Source of the DNA: Anaerolineae bacterium
GTDB taxonomy: Bacteria; Chloroflexota; Anaerolineae; Aggregatilineales; Phototrophicaceae
DNA: 10,216 nucleotides
NCBI GenBank assembly: GCA_028284565.1
Contig: JANQRM010000034.1
Span: forward strand, 1 to 10,216
Direction of reading: 5' to 3'
A program made the translations under genes and the position numbers. Below, piece after piece: positions 1-6,752 of the stretch; the stretch's first letter is position 1; every line of letters begins with the position of its first letter. Under the pieces are notes generated by a model. The model was not told the origin of the DNA. It made no database searches and saw nothing but the letters and a program-made list of their open reading frames with translations.

Positions 1-569
1 CTAACCGGATAAACCGCTTCTTGTGGCACAACGAGATAATCAAAGGGTGGCTTGGCACTGGCTTTCTGTTGCTTGACTGATGCGGAAAAATCTTCAACCG
101 TGACGATTCCTTCTTCCATCACATATTGCATCCACAATCGGCTATGAATTCCGATATGCAAGCATTTCCGAACCAAGCCCACGCCTAATGGATCAGTGTC
201 TTGCTCCCACTTGATAATCACTTGCGCGCGGTCGATGGCTTCTCGCCAAGCATCTTCCGCTTCATAAGCATAGTCGTTATAAAACTGATGAACCGATTGC
301 GATAACAATTCCTCAAATACACTTCTTTGGATGGACATCGTTTCGAGTGTTTCATGATTCATCTTCGATAACCATGCCGATTGATGCATCACCCACATAA
401 AGCTCAATGTCACCCATACTGGACGCGAGACGGTACTATCCCCATAAAATGAGCCCAGACTCGGCACATAGACGATAATTCGATTCTCGTTGAATGTCCC
501 GATAATGTGATTCCCCGCTTTGGGTAAACGTCGTTGTTGAGCATCATAAAACGCAGTCGGAAGATGCAT
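1..569 (-). CDS. DUF4291 domain-containing protein (3' end beyond window)
   Basis: Reading leftward from an ATG at 569-567, the frame is open for 189 codons to the window edge. The product begins MHLPTAFYDAQQRRLPKAG. It resembles the DUF4291 family: an early beta strand around residues 31-34 (IIVY, where relatives have a VYQAY-like stretch), a W/F-rich segment at 51-66 (VTLSFMWVMHQSAW), a KWEQDTDP segment at 120-127, an IQIG-like CLHIGIHSR at 136-144, and a VPQEAVYP ending at 181-188. That ending is close to the usual C-terminus of the family (about 180-210 residues), so probably only a few codons are missing. The biochemical function of the family is not known to me. An in-frame TGA at 591-593 limits the start, and AAGGA (585-581) lies 11 nt before the ATG. 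It lies 58 bp downstream of the SAM hydrolase gene on the same strand. The assignment is from remembered family motifs. Confidence 0.8.
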   Translation of the reverse strand, partial: MHLPTAFYDAQQRRLPKAGNHIIGTFNENRIIVYVPSLGSFYGDSTVSRPVWVTLSFMWVMHQSAWLSKMNHETLETMSIQRSVFEELLSQSVHQFYNDYAYEAEDAWREAIDRAQVIIKWEQDTDPLGVGLVRKCLHIGIHSRLWMQYVMEEGIVTVEDFSASVKQQKASAKPPFDYLVVPQEAVYPV

Positions 570-601
570 AAGTGGTTTTGTCCTTCGTGTTCAGCTTAAA
601 T

Positions 602-631
602 AGTATACGTTGCTTTTTGTGATTCTCTTAA
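602..631 (-). promoter_or_regulatory. Candidate promoter for the DUF4291 gene
   Basis: On the minus strand a TATACT -10 box (607-602) is preceded by 18 nt and a TTAAGA hexamer (631-626), which matches the TTGACA consensus at four of six positions. The -35 box overlaps the TAA stop of the SAM hydrolase gene. Predicted transcription would start near 595. The -10 is identical to those of the other promoters proposed in this window, but the -35 is mediocre, so co-transcription from the upstream gene is equally possible. Confidence 0.35.
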
Positions 632-1479
632 TCAGAGTCTTGAATAGTCATGATGACATCATCGCCAATCGCCACATTTAATTTATCCGAAGCATTCCCT
701 TGATTGACAGCGATTTCCAGCCAACCATTGCTATCGAGCTTCACAAACGCCTCACCCAGTTCAACCCTATGATACGACTCGCGTATCTGATTAAATTGTG
801 TATCACCAATAGTGATTTCAACGGATTCTGCATGTAGCTGTACCAATTGGCTAGGAATATGAAGCCGAGTATTCAGTGATAACGAATGGGAATCTTGCCA
901 AGTCAGATTGCCAATGCTGATTATGATATTTCCAAAATGGTCGATATAGACGACTTCGCCCTGAATAGTATTTCCTTGTTTCTCTAACTTTGGTACAGGA
1001 AGTGAGATTAAATCGTCCAGCCGTTCACCAAAATCTGCGAGATGGGTGTTGCCACGCGCTAAATACGCACATGCTGGCGCAAAAATATCACGTCCATGAA
1101 ATGAATGGCTCACATCGCTTAACTGATAGTCAGGATTATCCAGTGAAACAGCTTGGAATGACCCTAATTCAGACAAAACATAACTCAATACCCCATTATC
1201 CGGCGCAATGAAGGTGTAATCGTCGGCCTTAACTGCGATTGCCTTCCGTTGACTGCCTACGCCGGGGTCTACAACAACTAGAAAGTGTGTCCCCTTCGGA
1301 AAATAACTATAGCTATTCAATAATGTAAACGCCCCTTGTTGGAGATTCTGTGGTTCGGTGTGATGTGTAATGTCAATCAAGCGAGCCGACGGACAAATAT
1401 CTGCCATGACCCCTTTCATCACCCCAACATAACTATCTTGGATACCAAAGTCTGTGAGCAACGCGATCGTAACGGACAA
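628..1479 (-). CDS. SAM hydroxide adenosyltransferase (DUF62 / SAM hydrolase)
   Basis: The 283-residue product belongs to the DUF62 family, relatives of fluorinase and chlorinase that use water (hydroxide) to split S-adenosylmethionine into adenosine and methionine in the cytoplasm. Motifs seen: LLTDFG at 7-12 with Asp10, VVVDPGVGS at 68-76, IAPDNGVLS at 91-99 with Asn95, FHGRDIFAP at 127-135, and in the C-terminal domain YIDHFGNIIIS at 178-188, which contributes to adenine binding in relatives. Asp71, Arg78 and His128 correspond to the Asp-Arg-His triad typical of the hydrolysing members. Length is normal for the family. The start is TTG (1479-1477): AGGAAA (1490-1485) lies 5 nt before it, and an in-frame TAG at 1491-1489 rules out an upstream ATG, GTG or TTG. 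The gene diverges from the his operon. No clear promoter could be assigned to it. The exact physiological role of this family is still unclear. Confidence 0.93.
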   Translation of the reverse strand: MSVTIALLTDFGIQDSYVGVMKGVMADICPSARLIDITHHTEPQNLQQGAFTLLNSYSYFPKGTHFLVVVDPGVGSQRKAIAVKADDYTFIAPDNGVLSYVLSELGSFQAVSLDNPDYQLSDVSHSFHGRDIFAPACAYLARGNTHLADFGERLDDLISLPVPKLEKQGNTIQGEVVYIDHFGNIIISIGNLTWQDSHSLSLNTRLHIPSQLVQLHAESVEITIGDTQFNQIRESYHRVELGEAFVKLDSNGWLEIAVNQGNASDKLNVAIGDDVIMTIQDSD

Positions 1480-1507
1480 CTCAATTTCCTAACGTGAATT
1501 TGATTCA

Positions 1508-1537
1508 TTGACAAGTGTAACGCGACATGGGTATACT
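1508..1537 (+). promoter_or_regulatory. his operon promoter (sigma70-type)
   Basis: A perfect TTGACA -35 box (1508-1513) and a TATACT -10 box (1532-1537) are separated by 18 nt. Predicted transcription starts near 1544, about 25 nt before the leader peptide ATG and about 157 nt before hisH, so the transcript would carry the complete leader peptide and terminator. This is one of the two strongest promoter-like sequences in the window. Confidence 0.8.
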
Positions 1538-1568
1538 GGCATCGGTTGACTTTAGGAGATTTGTCCCA

Positions 1569-1622
1569 ATGTTCCATCATCATCATTCCACATTTAACCC
1601 AACACCGGTGTGTGCGACTTGA
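1569..1622 (+). CDS. hisL: Histidine operon leader peptide (four consecutive His)
   Basis: This is a 17-codon ORF encoding MFHHHHSTFNPTPVCAT, ending in TGA. It begins with ATG, 10 nt after an AGGAG Shine-Dalgarno (1554-1558). Residues 3-6 are four consecutive His codons, all CAT. It sits between a near-consensus promoter and an intrinsic terminator, 78 nt upstream of hisH. In enterobacterial hisL a run of His codons lets the leading ribosome sense charged tRNA-His: stalling there favours an antiterminator and lets RNA polymerase enter the operon. The arrangement seen here is the same, although the peptide sequence is not evidently related beyond the His run and is shorter in His number than the seven of the enteric leader. 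The peptide itself probably has no other function. Four adjacent His codons placed exactly here, before his genes, are unlikely to be chance; that the mechanism operates is inferred. Confidence 0.85.
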   Translation: MFHHHHSTFNPTPVCAT

Positions 1623-1652
1623 TGCTTTGCAATTCAACTTTGCGTAAACAAT

Positions 1653-1682
1653 AAGCCCCGCCGATAGCGGGGTTTTTTATTT
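1653..1682 (+). terminator. his attenuator: intrinsic terminator ahead of hisH
   Basis: A perfect 6-bp GC stem CCCCGC (1656-1661) / GCGGGG (1667-1672) with loop CGATA is followed by six T (1673-1678) and then ATTT. The A-rich bases before the stem can extend it against the T run. It ends 18 nt before the hisH ATG and 31 nt after the leader stop codon. No other gene on the plus strand ends upstream of it, so it can only act on the leader transcript, which is what is expected of an attenuator. Confidence 0.9.
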
Positions 1683-1700
1683 GTATGGGAAGGCAATTCT

Positions 1701-2321
1701 ATGTTAGCAGTCATTGATTATGGTGCAGGCAATTTACGCAGTGTGCTTCATGCCCTCAAGCATATTGGGGTCGAGGATATGCAATTGGTTCGCCATCCAC
1801 AAGAACTCGAAGGCGCAAGCAAAATCATCTTGCCCGGCGTGGGAGCATTTGGCGCAAGTATCCAGCAACTCCATAAGCAAGACCTCGTAAAACCATTACA
1901 AGATGCGATTACCGGCGGAATCCCCTATCTTGGTATTTGTGTGGGGATGCAACTCCTTTTTGAAATCGGCGAAGAAATGGGCGAACATGAAGGCTTAGGC
2001 ATCTTAGCGGGGCGCGTCGTGCGTTTTCCACAGGATGACAAGCTCAAAGTTCCACATATGGGTTGGAATCAATTGCATATCCAACGCGAGTCCTGCTTGC
2101 TAAAGAATCTTGATGCAGAAAGCTATGCCTATTTCGTCCATAGCTATTATTGTGCGCCAAGCAATGAAAGCGATGTGGTCGCAACCGTTGACTATGGACT
2201 TCCATTCACCGCTGTTATTCAACGAGATAATATCTACGGGGTACAATTCCATCCCGAAAAGAGCCAAACCTTTGGACTACAAATCTTAAAGAACTTTCTC
2301 GCACTCGCGGAGGCAGCATGA
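1701..2321 (+). CDS. hisH: Imidazole glycerol phosphate synthase, glutamine amidotransferase subunit HisH
   Basis: HisH hydrolyses glutamine and passes ammonia to HisF, which uses it to make imidazole glycerol phosphate and AICAR (fifth step of histidine synthesis). The 206-residue product is a class I glutamine amidotransferase: MLAVIDYGAGNL at the N-terminus, LPGVGAFG at 44-51 (oxyanion region), the nucleophile Cys80 in YLGICVGMQLLF, PHMGWNQL at 118-125, YFVHSYY at 144-150, and the rest of the triad, His184 and Glu186, in VQFHPEKSQ. Length is normal and the triad intact. GGGAAGG (1687-1693) lies 7 nt before the ATG. It is the first structural gene of the operon, directly after the attenuator terminator, and overlaps hisA by 4 nt (ATGA), which suggests translational coupling. 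Confidence 0.98.
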   Translation: MLAVIDYGAGNLRSVLHALKHIGVEDMQLVRHPQELEGASKIILPGVGAFGASIQQLHKQDLVKPLQDAITGGIPYLGICVGMQLLFEIGEEMGEHEGLGILAGRVVRFPQDDKLKVPHMGWNQLHIQRESCLLKNLDAESYAYFVHSYYCAPSNESDVVATVDYGLPFTAVIQRDNIYGVQFHPEKSQTFGLQILKNFLALAEAA

Positions 2322-3049
2322 TTATTTATCCAGCAATTGACCTACGAGGCGGAAAAGTCGTGCGTCTGCGAGAAGGTGATCCCAACCGACAAACGACCTT
2401 CAGTGATGATCCCATTGCCACTGCCCAACAATGGCTCGATGAAGGTGCGACATGGTTGCATATCGTCAACTTGGATGGTGCCTTCGCAGAAGCTAACAGC
2501 AATAGCCAAATCTTAGAAGCGATTGCACAACTTGATGTTAAAATCCAATTTGGAGGCGGACTACGCGATTTATCCGCAATTGAACAAGCCCTCAACAGTG
2601 GTGCAGACCGAGTGGTTATCGGGACTTTGGCAATTAAAGAACCAGAGATCGTCGGACAAACGGTAGAACATTTTGGAGCAGATGCCATTTGTGTCGCATT
2701 GGATGCGCGTGATGGCAAAATTACGACGCACGGCTGGCAAGAAGTCACCGAGCAAACGCCCCTTGAAATTGGTCAACATATGACAGAGGTGGGTGTTCAA
2801 CATGCCCTCTTTACCGATGTACAACGTGATGGCGGGTTAAGTGGTGTGAATATCGAAGCTACCGTCTACCTCGCACAAGAAACAGGCTTACAAGTTATTG
2901 CATCAGGAGGCATTAGCTCCTTAGATGACATCCGCGAATTAGCCGAAAGCGGTCACATAGCGGGTGTAGTCACGGGGATGGCACTTTACGAAAAGAAGTT
3001 CTCGCTCCAAGAAGCCATTGAGGTAGCCAATCAATTGAGTGTAGGGTGA
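2318..3049 (+). CDS. hisA: Phosphoribosylformimino-AICAR-phosphate isomerase HisA
   Basis: HisA carries out the Amadori rearrangement of ProFAR to PRFAR, the fourth step of histidine synthesis. The 243-residue product is a (beta/alpha)8 barrel of normal length. It begins with [15 protein letters not shown], in which Asp8 is the first catalytic acid; Asp129 in VALDARDGK is the second. Other family signatures are FGGGLRD at 78-84, the phosphate-binding [10 protein letters not shown] around 195-204 and VVTGMALY near the C-terminus. The half-barrel repeat with HisF is visible. GGAGG (2309-2313), inside the end of hisH, lies 4 nt before the ATG. HisA is the usual annotation; nothing suggests the bifunctional HisA/TrpF (PriA) of actinobacteria, but this cannot be excluded by eye. 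Confidence 0.97.
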   Translation: MIIYPAIDLRGGKVVRLREGDPNRQTTFSDDPIATAQQWLDEGATWLHIVNLDGAFAEANSNSQILEAIAQLDVKIQFGGGLRDLSAIEQALNSGADRVVIGTLAIKEPEIVGQTVEHFGADAICVALDARDGKITTHGWQEVTEQTPLEIGQHMTEVGVQHALFTDVQRDGGLSGVNIEATVYLAQETGLQVIASGGISSLDDIRELAESGHIAGVVTGMALYEKKFSLQEAIEVANQLSVG

Positions 3050-3053
3050 TGCT

Positions 3054-3833
3054 ATGTTAGCCAAGCGAATTATTCCTTGTTTAGATGTGAAAGATGGACG
3101 TGTAGTCAAAGGTGTCAACTTCGTCAACTTGCGCGATGCAGGCGACCCCATAGAACAAGCGATTGTCTATGATCGTGAAGGCGCAGATGAATTGGTCTTT
3201 CTGGACATCACAGCCTCTCATGAAGGGCGAAAGACCACGCTCGATATGGTGCGTCATGTTGCTGATAGCATCTTCATCCCCTATTGTGTCGGCGGTGGTA
3301 TCCGCACCAAAGAAGACATTCGGGATACCCTGCTAGCTGGCGCAGATAAAGTCTCGATTAACAGCACGGCGATTCGCAATCCCCAATTGATTAATGATGG
3401 AGCATGGGCATTTGGCAGTCAATGTATTGTCGTTGCAATTGATCCCCTCTATGTCGACGGTAAGTGGGTCGTGCATATCAACGGCGGACGTGTCCCAACA
3501 GATAAAGAAGCAGTTGGATGGGCAAGAGAAGTCGAAGATCGTGGCGCGGGCGAAATCCTACTTACGAGCATGGACAGAGATGGCACGAAGGCAGGCTATA
3601 ATATCGAACTCACGCAAGCTGTTTCAGAAGCTGTCACAATTCCCGTCATTGCATCGGGAGGAGCAGGCAATAAAGCGCACTTTTATGAAGCATTCGCTGA
3701 TGGTAAAGCCGATGCCGCCCTCGCCGCGAGTTTATTCCACTATAATGAACTGCGGATTGGTGAACTCAAGCAATATCTCGATGAAAAAGACATCCCCATT
3801 CGCATGAACGGCTGGGAGGGACTCGATGATTAA
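3054..3833 (+). CDS. hisF: Imidazole glycerol phosphate synthase, cyclase subunit HisF
   Basis: HisF is the cyclase partner of HisH and converts PRFAR plus ammonia to imidazole glycerol phosphate and AICAR. The 259-residue barrel shows the N-terminal [19 protein letters not shown] with catalytic Asp11, CVGGGIRT at 78-85, the second acid Asp130 in [28 protein letters not shown] at 169-183 and VIASGGAGN at 198-206. Length is standard. It starts 4 nt after the hisA stop, with AGGGTG (3043-3048) as the ribosome binding site spanning that stop codon. Its 3' end overlaps hisI by 8 nt. Confidence 0.98.
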   Translation: MLAKRIIPCLDVKDGRVVKGVNFVNLRDAGDPIEQAIVYDREGADELVFLDITASHEGRKTTLDMVRHVADSIFIPYCVGGGIRTKEDIRDTLLAGADKVSINSTAIRNPQLINDGAWAFGSQCIVVAIDPLYVDGKWVVHINGGRVPTDKEAVGWAREVEDRGAGEILLTSMDRDGTKAGYNIELTQAVSEAVTIPVIASGGAGNKAHFYEAFADGKADAALAASLFHYNELRIGELKQYLDEKDIPIRMNGWEGLDD

Positions 3834-4179
3834 GAACTTGGAACTCAATGCCTTAAAATGGGGGAAAGATGGGCTGATTCCCGCGATTGTTCAAGATGTG
3901 AATACCAGTGAAGTTCTCATGATGGCATACATGAATCGCGAATCCCTCCAACAGACTCTCAACAAGGAGGAAACCGTCTTCTGGAGTCGCAGTCGGCGAG
4001 AAATCTGGCATAAAGGGGCGACATCCGGCAATATTCAAAAGGTGATTGAAATCCGTGTCGATTGCGATGCAGATACTCTACTCATCTGGGTTGAACCTGC
4101 GGGACCTGCGTGCCACACTGGAGAAGATACCTGTTTTTACCGTACCCTCAATGAATTTGCCGAAGAAAGCCTAACATAA
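3826..4179 (+). CDS. hisI: Phosphoribosyl-AMP cyclohydrolase HisI
   Basis: HisI opens the purine ring of phosphoribosyl-AMP (third step of histidine synthesis) and is a zinc enzyme that also needs magnesium. The 117-residue product has the single-domain length. Seen: [30 protein letters not shown] at 30-41, [18 protein letters not shown] at 52-69, metal-binding DCDADT at 79-84 (Asp79, Cys80, Asp81, Asp83) and [12 protein letters not shown] at 93-104 (Cys96, Cys103). All metal ligands expected in the family are present. The start ATG overlaps the end of hisF and follows GGGAGGG (3814-3820) by 5 nt. The hisE activity is on a separate polypeptide rather than fused at the C-terminus as in enterobacteria. 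Confidence 0.97.
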   Translation: MIKNLELNALKWGKDGLIPAIVQDVNTSEVLMMAYMNRESLQQTLNKEETVFWSRSRREIWHKGATSGNIQKVIEIRVDCDADTLLIWVEPAGPACHTGEDTCFYRTLNEFAEESLT

Positions 4180-4481
4180 TGCCTGACATGCTCGACACCT
4201 TAGAAGCGATTATCCATGATCGCAAACGCAATCCAAAAGCAGGAAGCTATACTCAGCAACTCTTCCAAAAAGGACGTGGTAAAATCGCACAGAAAGTCGG
4301 GGAAGAAGCCACAGAAGTTATCGTCGCCGCCTTATCTCAAGAGAAATCTGACCAAATCAATGAACTAGCCGACTTGTTTTATCATGTCTTAGTCCTGATG
4401 GCAGACCTTGATATTCGTTTGGATGATGTGCGCGCTAATCTTGCAGAACGCCATCAACATCGCACCACAAAGGACAATTAA
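4179..4481 (+). CDS. hisE: Phosphoribosyl-ATP pyrophosphatase HisE
   Basis: HisE removes pyrophosphate from phosphoribosyl-ATP (second step of histidine synthesis). The 100-residue all-helical MazG-like protein shows LDTLEAIIHDRKRNPKAGSYT, the metal-binding helix KVGEEATEVIVAA (Glu42, Glu43, Glu46) and ELADLFYHVLVLM (Glu61, Asp64), which together form the acidic site of the superfamily. Length is typical for the stand-alone enzyme. The ATG shares one base with the hisI stop (TAATG) and there is only a weak GA-rich ribosome binding site, so translation probably depends on re-initiation after hisI. Confidence 0.96.
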   Translation: MPDMLDTLEAIIHDRKRNPKAGSYTQQLFQKGRGKIAQKVGEEATEVIVAALSQEKSDQINELADLFYHVLVLMADLDIRLDDVRANLAERHQHRTTKDN

Positions 4482-4483
4482 CT

Positions 4484-4900
4484 GTGCCACCATCAGACCG
4501 CTTTGTCTCAGAAACGACTTTTCATGTCCGTTATGCCGAAACTGACCAGATGGGAATCGTCCATCATGCAACTTACTTGGTTTATTTTGAAGAAGGACGT
4601 AGTGACTACATCCGTCAACGAGGTGGCAGCTATGCTGATTTCGAGAAGGTTGGCTACTTTCTCGCCGCAAGTGAAATCCATGCCCGTTTCATCAAGCCTG
4701 CCATTTATGACCAACAAATCACCGTTTATGCATGGATTGACGATATCAAAAGCCGACGCATGACTTTTGCCTGTGAAATCGTGGCAGTAGATACTCAAGA
4801 CCTGCTCTTCAAAGCGACAGCTAACCTCATCTGTCTCAATCGAGAGGGACAAGTTACGCGAATGCCAGACGAGTGGCACGCGTGGGGAAACCATGATTGA
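4484..4900 (+). CDS. YbgC/4-hydroxybenzoyl-CoA-thioesterase-like hotdog acyl-CoA thioesterase
   Basis: The 138-residue product is a single hotdog-fold domain of the 4-hydroxybenzoyl-CoA thioesterase / YbgC family, whose members hydrolyse acyl-CoA thioesters. The active-site signature is at residues 17-39: YAETDQMGIVHHATY followed by FEEGR, with Asp21 the expected catalytic acid; GGSYADFEKVGYFL and the strand-rich remainder fit the family. Substrate cannot be read from sequence. The start is GTG, 2 nt after the hisE stop, and AGGA within hisE lies 9 nt before it. The tight spacing puts it in the his operon, although its chemistry points to the acyl-CoA ligases that follow. A promoter for those ligases begins inside its stop codon. 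Confidence 0.88.
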   Translation: MPPSDRFVSETTFHVRYAETDQMGIVHHATYLVYFEEGRSDYIRQRGGSYADFEKVGYFLAASEIHARFIKPAIYDQQITVYAWIDDIKSRRMTFACEIVAVDTQDLLFKATANLICLNREGQVTRMPDEWHAWGNHD

Positions 4901-4925
4901 CCGTCCATAACGGATAAACTATACT
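4897..4925 (+). promoter_or_regulatory. Promoter of the acyl-CoA ligase genes
   Basis: TTGACC (4897-4902) and TATACT (4920-4925) are separated by an ideal 17 nt. The -35 box overlaps the TGA stop of the thioesterase gene. Transcription is expected near 4932, inside the palindrome described at 4931-4944 and about 40 nt before the ligase ATG. I see no terminator between the thioesterase and this promoter, so read-through from the his operon is also possible. Confidence 0.7.
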
Positions 4926-4930
4926 CAATT

Positions 4931-4944
4931 CATTCAATTGAATG
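4931..4944. promoter_or_regulatory. Perfect 14-bp palindrome, candidate operator
   Basis: CATTCAATTGAATG is a perfect inverted repeat beginning about 6 nt after the -10 box, covering the expected transcription start. A partly overlapping imperfect repeat follows (ATTGAAT at 4937-4943 against TTTCAAT at 4949-4955). The position fits a repressor site, for example for a fatty-acid-responsive regulator, but the protein is unknown and AT-rich palindromes of this length can occur by chance. Confidence 0.45.
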
Positions 4945-4972
4945 TTCATTTCAATAAATTTTGGAGACAAAT

Positions 4973-6709
4973 ATGGTTACTTATGCAGACCGTCCTTGGA
5001 CAAATAGTTATGATGATGGAATGCCCACTTCCCTTGAATTCCCTGAAGTACCGCTTCACCAATTTTTGCGCGATACAGCAAAACGTATCCCGAATAACAC
5101 CTGCCTCATTTCATCGGCACGCCTCCCTTTGCTGGGTCGCCAAGCCAATATGACCACCTATGCCCAACTAGACCGTGCCTCCGATGCAATGGCAGCTGGT
5201 TTGGTCGATACGGGGCTGAAAAAAGGTGATAGAGTAGCGATTGTGATGCCCAACTGTGCGCAATTTGCGATTACCTTCTTTGCCATTCTCAAAGCAGGCG
5301 GAGTTGTCGCGGCAACCAACCCGACGTATCCAGCTGATAAGATGGCATATCAAATCAACGACTGCGGAGCAGAATTCGTCGTTTGCCTGACACTCTTCTA
5401 CCCCTTAGTCAAGCAAATTCAATCGAAAACCCAAGTCAAAACAGTTATCGTCGCGAATATCAAAGAATATCTCTCGCCGATTGCCAAACTCCTCTTCACA
5501 CTCGCGCGTGAGAAAAAAGATGGACACTTCTTAGAGGCCCCGCAATCCGGTGATGTCTGGTTTCAAGATGTCTTGTCAAAATATGATGAGCAAAAACCCA
5601 ATGTCGATGTCAAGTCAGACGATCTTGCGCTTTTCCAATACACAGGCGGAACAACCGGTGTCTCCAAAGCGGCGATGGCACAGCACAAAGCTCTTGTTTC
5701 CAATATGCTCATGCTTGATTCGTCAATGAGTGTTTCGGGTGTTCCGGGAGAGAAAGAAATCTTCTTAGGCGCAATTCCCATGTTCCATGTTTATGGATTG
5801 GTCGTCGTCCTCAGTTTGGGTGTCTACAAAGGTGGGCAGATTGTCCTTGTACCGAATGCACGTGATATTGTCGATGTCTTAGATAATATCCATCATTTCA
5901 AAGCCACACTTTTTCCAGCTGTTCCAGCTCTCTATAATGCGATTAACAACCACCCCGATGTCAAATCGGGCAAATACTCCCTAAGCTCATTGAGAGACTG
6001 TATCAGTGGGTCTGCTCCCTTACCCCCTACCACCAAGAAGGAATTTGAACGCCTCAGCGGTGCAGTCGTACGTGAAGGTTTTGGCATGAGCGAAGCCCCT
6101 ACCGCCACCCACGTCAATCCCATCACGAAAGAGAATCGTGTAGGGTCAATTGGCTTGCCCTTGCCAGAGATGGATATGCGGATTGTCAGCCTTGATGATG
6201 GTGAAACGGATGTCCCTATTGGTGAAGTTGGCGAACTACTGATGTCGGGTCCCAATCTGATGGTCGGTTATCATGGGATGCCCACAGAGACCGCCAATTC
6301 CATTCGTGAAAAAGATGGCAAACGTTGGCTCTACACAGGTGACATCGCCCGCGTAGATGACGATGGCTACTTCTACATCGTTGATCGCAAGAAAGATATG
6401 GCACTCATTGGTGGCTTCAACGTCTACCCTACAGCGGTCGAGAACGCCCTCAAATCGCATGATGCCGTACTAGAGGTCGGTGTCGCCGCCATTCCCCATC
6501 CAGAAAAAGAAGGACAAGAAGCCCTAAAAGCATGGGTGGTGAAAAAGCCAGATCAAAATGTCACCGAACAGGAACTCATCGACTTCTGTGCAGATAAACT
6601 CGCCGCATACGAAGTGCCACGTCGCATCGCTTTCATAGATGAATTACCAAAAACTACGGTTGGCAAAACCCTACGTCGGGAATTGGTGCGCCTCGAAACC
6701 GAAAGTTAG
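4973..6709 (+). CDS. Long-chain fatty acid--CoA ligase (AMP-forming), copy 1
   Basis: The 578-residue product is an ANL-superfamily acyl-CoA synthetase that activates a fatty acid with ATP to an acyl-AMP and then to acyl-CoA. Motifs: the P-loop YTGGTTGVSK at 223-232, IPMFHVYG at 268-275, acyl-binding/A5 EGFGMSEA at 368-375, A7 YTGD at 454-457, hinge DRKKDM at 471-476, GGFNVYP at 480-486, and catalytic Lys565 in TTVGKTLRRE. The N-terminus (YADRPWT) and length match FadD/LcfA-type long-chain ligases. Chain-length preference cannot be read. I start it at ATG 4973, 6 nt after GGAG (4963-4966); a TTG at 4961 is in frame but lies on that ribosome binding site. The N-terminus then aligns with the next gene (MVTYADRPWT). 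It follows its own promoter and is closely paralogous to copy 2. Confidence 0.93.
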   Translation: MVTYADRPWTNSYDDGMPTSLEFPEVPLHQFLRDTAKRIPNNTCLISSARLPLLGRQANMTTYAQLDRASDAMAAGLVDTGLKKGDRVAIVMPNCAQFAITFFAILKAGGVVAATNPTYPADKMAYQINDCGAEFVVCLTLFYPLVKQIQSKTQVKTVIVANIKEYLSPIAKLLFTLAREKKDGHFLEAPQSGDVWFQDVLSKYDEQKPNVDVKSDDLALFQYTGGTTGVSKAAMAQHKALVSNMLMLDSSMSVSGVPGEKEIFLGAIPMFHVYGLVVVLSLGVYKGGQIVLVPNARDIVDVLDNIHHFKATLFPAVPALYNAINNHPDVKSGKYSLSSLRDCISGSAPLPPTTKKEFERLSGAVVREGFGMSEAPTATHVNPITKENRVGSIGLPLPEMDMRIVSLDDGETDVPIGEVGELLMSGPNLMVGYHGMPTETANSIREKDGKRWLYTGDIARVDDDGYFYIVDRKKDMALIGGFNVYPTAVENALKSHDAVLEVGVAAIPHPEKEGQEALKAWVVKKPDQNVTEQELIDFCADKLAAYEVPRRIAFIDELPKTTVGKTLRRELVRLETES

Positions 6710-6752
6710 CAGAAGAAGTCATTAAAACACGATACAATAAAGGAAAATTGAT

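Noticed and set aside
1419..1637. A 72-codon minus-strand ORF across the his leader region
   Set aside because: It lies antisense to the leader peptide and promoter, overlaps the SAM hydrolase gene in another frame, and has no family-like sequence; the His codons of the leader simply read as a methionine run on the other strand.
1544..1700. T-box or other riboswitch controlling the his operon
   Set aside because: I find no T-box sequence or specifier-loop layout in the roughly 150-nt leader, and the space is already explained by the leader peptide and terminator.
2326..2824. Minus-strand ORFs of 140 and 84 codons opposite hisA
   Set aside because: They are antisense shadows of a fully conserved hisA, with no ribosome binding site or recognisable domain.
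4508..4894. A 128-codon minus-strand ORF opposite the thioesterase gene
   Set aside because: The plus strand encodes a complete hotdog thioesterase with its active site; the antisense frame has no recognisable features.
6733..6738. TACAAT as the -10 box of a separate promoter for ligase copy 2
   Set aside because: No hexamer resembling TTGACA occurs 16-18 nt upstream, and the terminator at 6753-6782 would lie between it and the gene.
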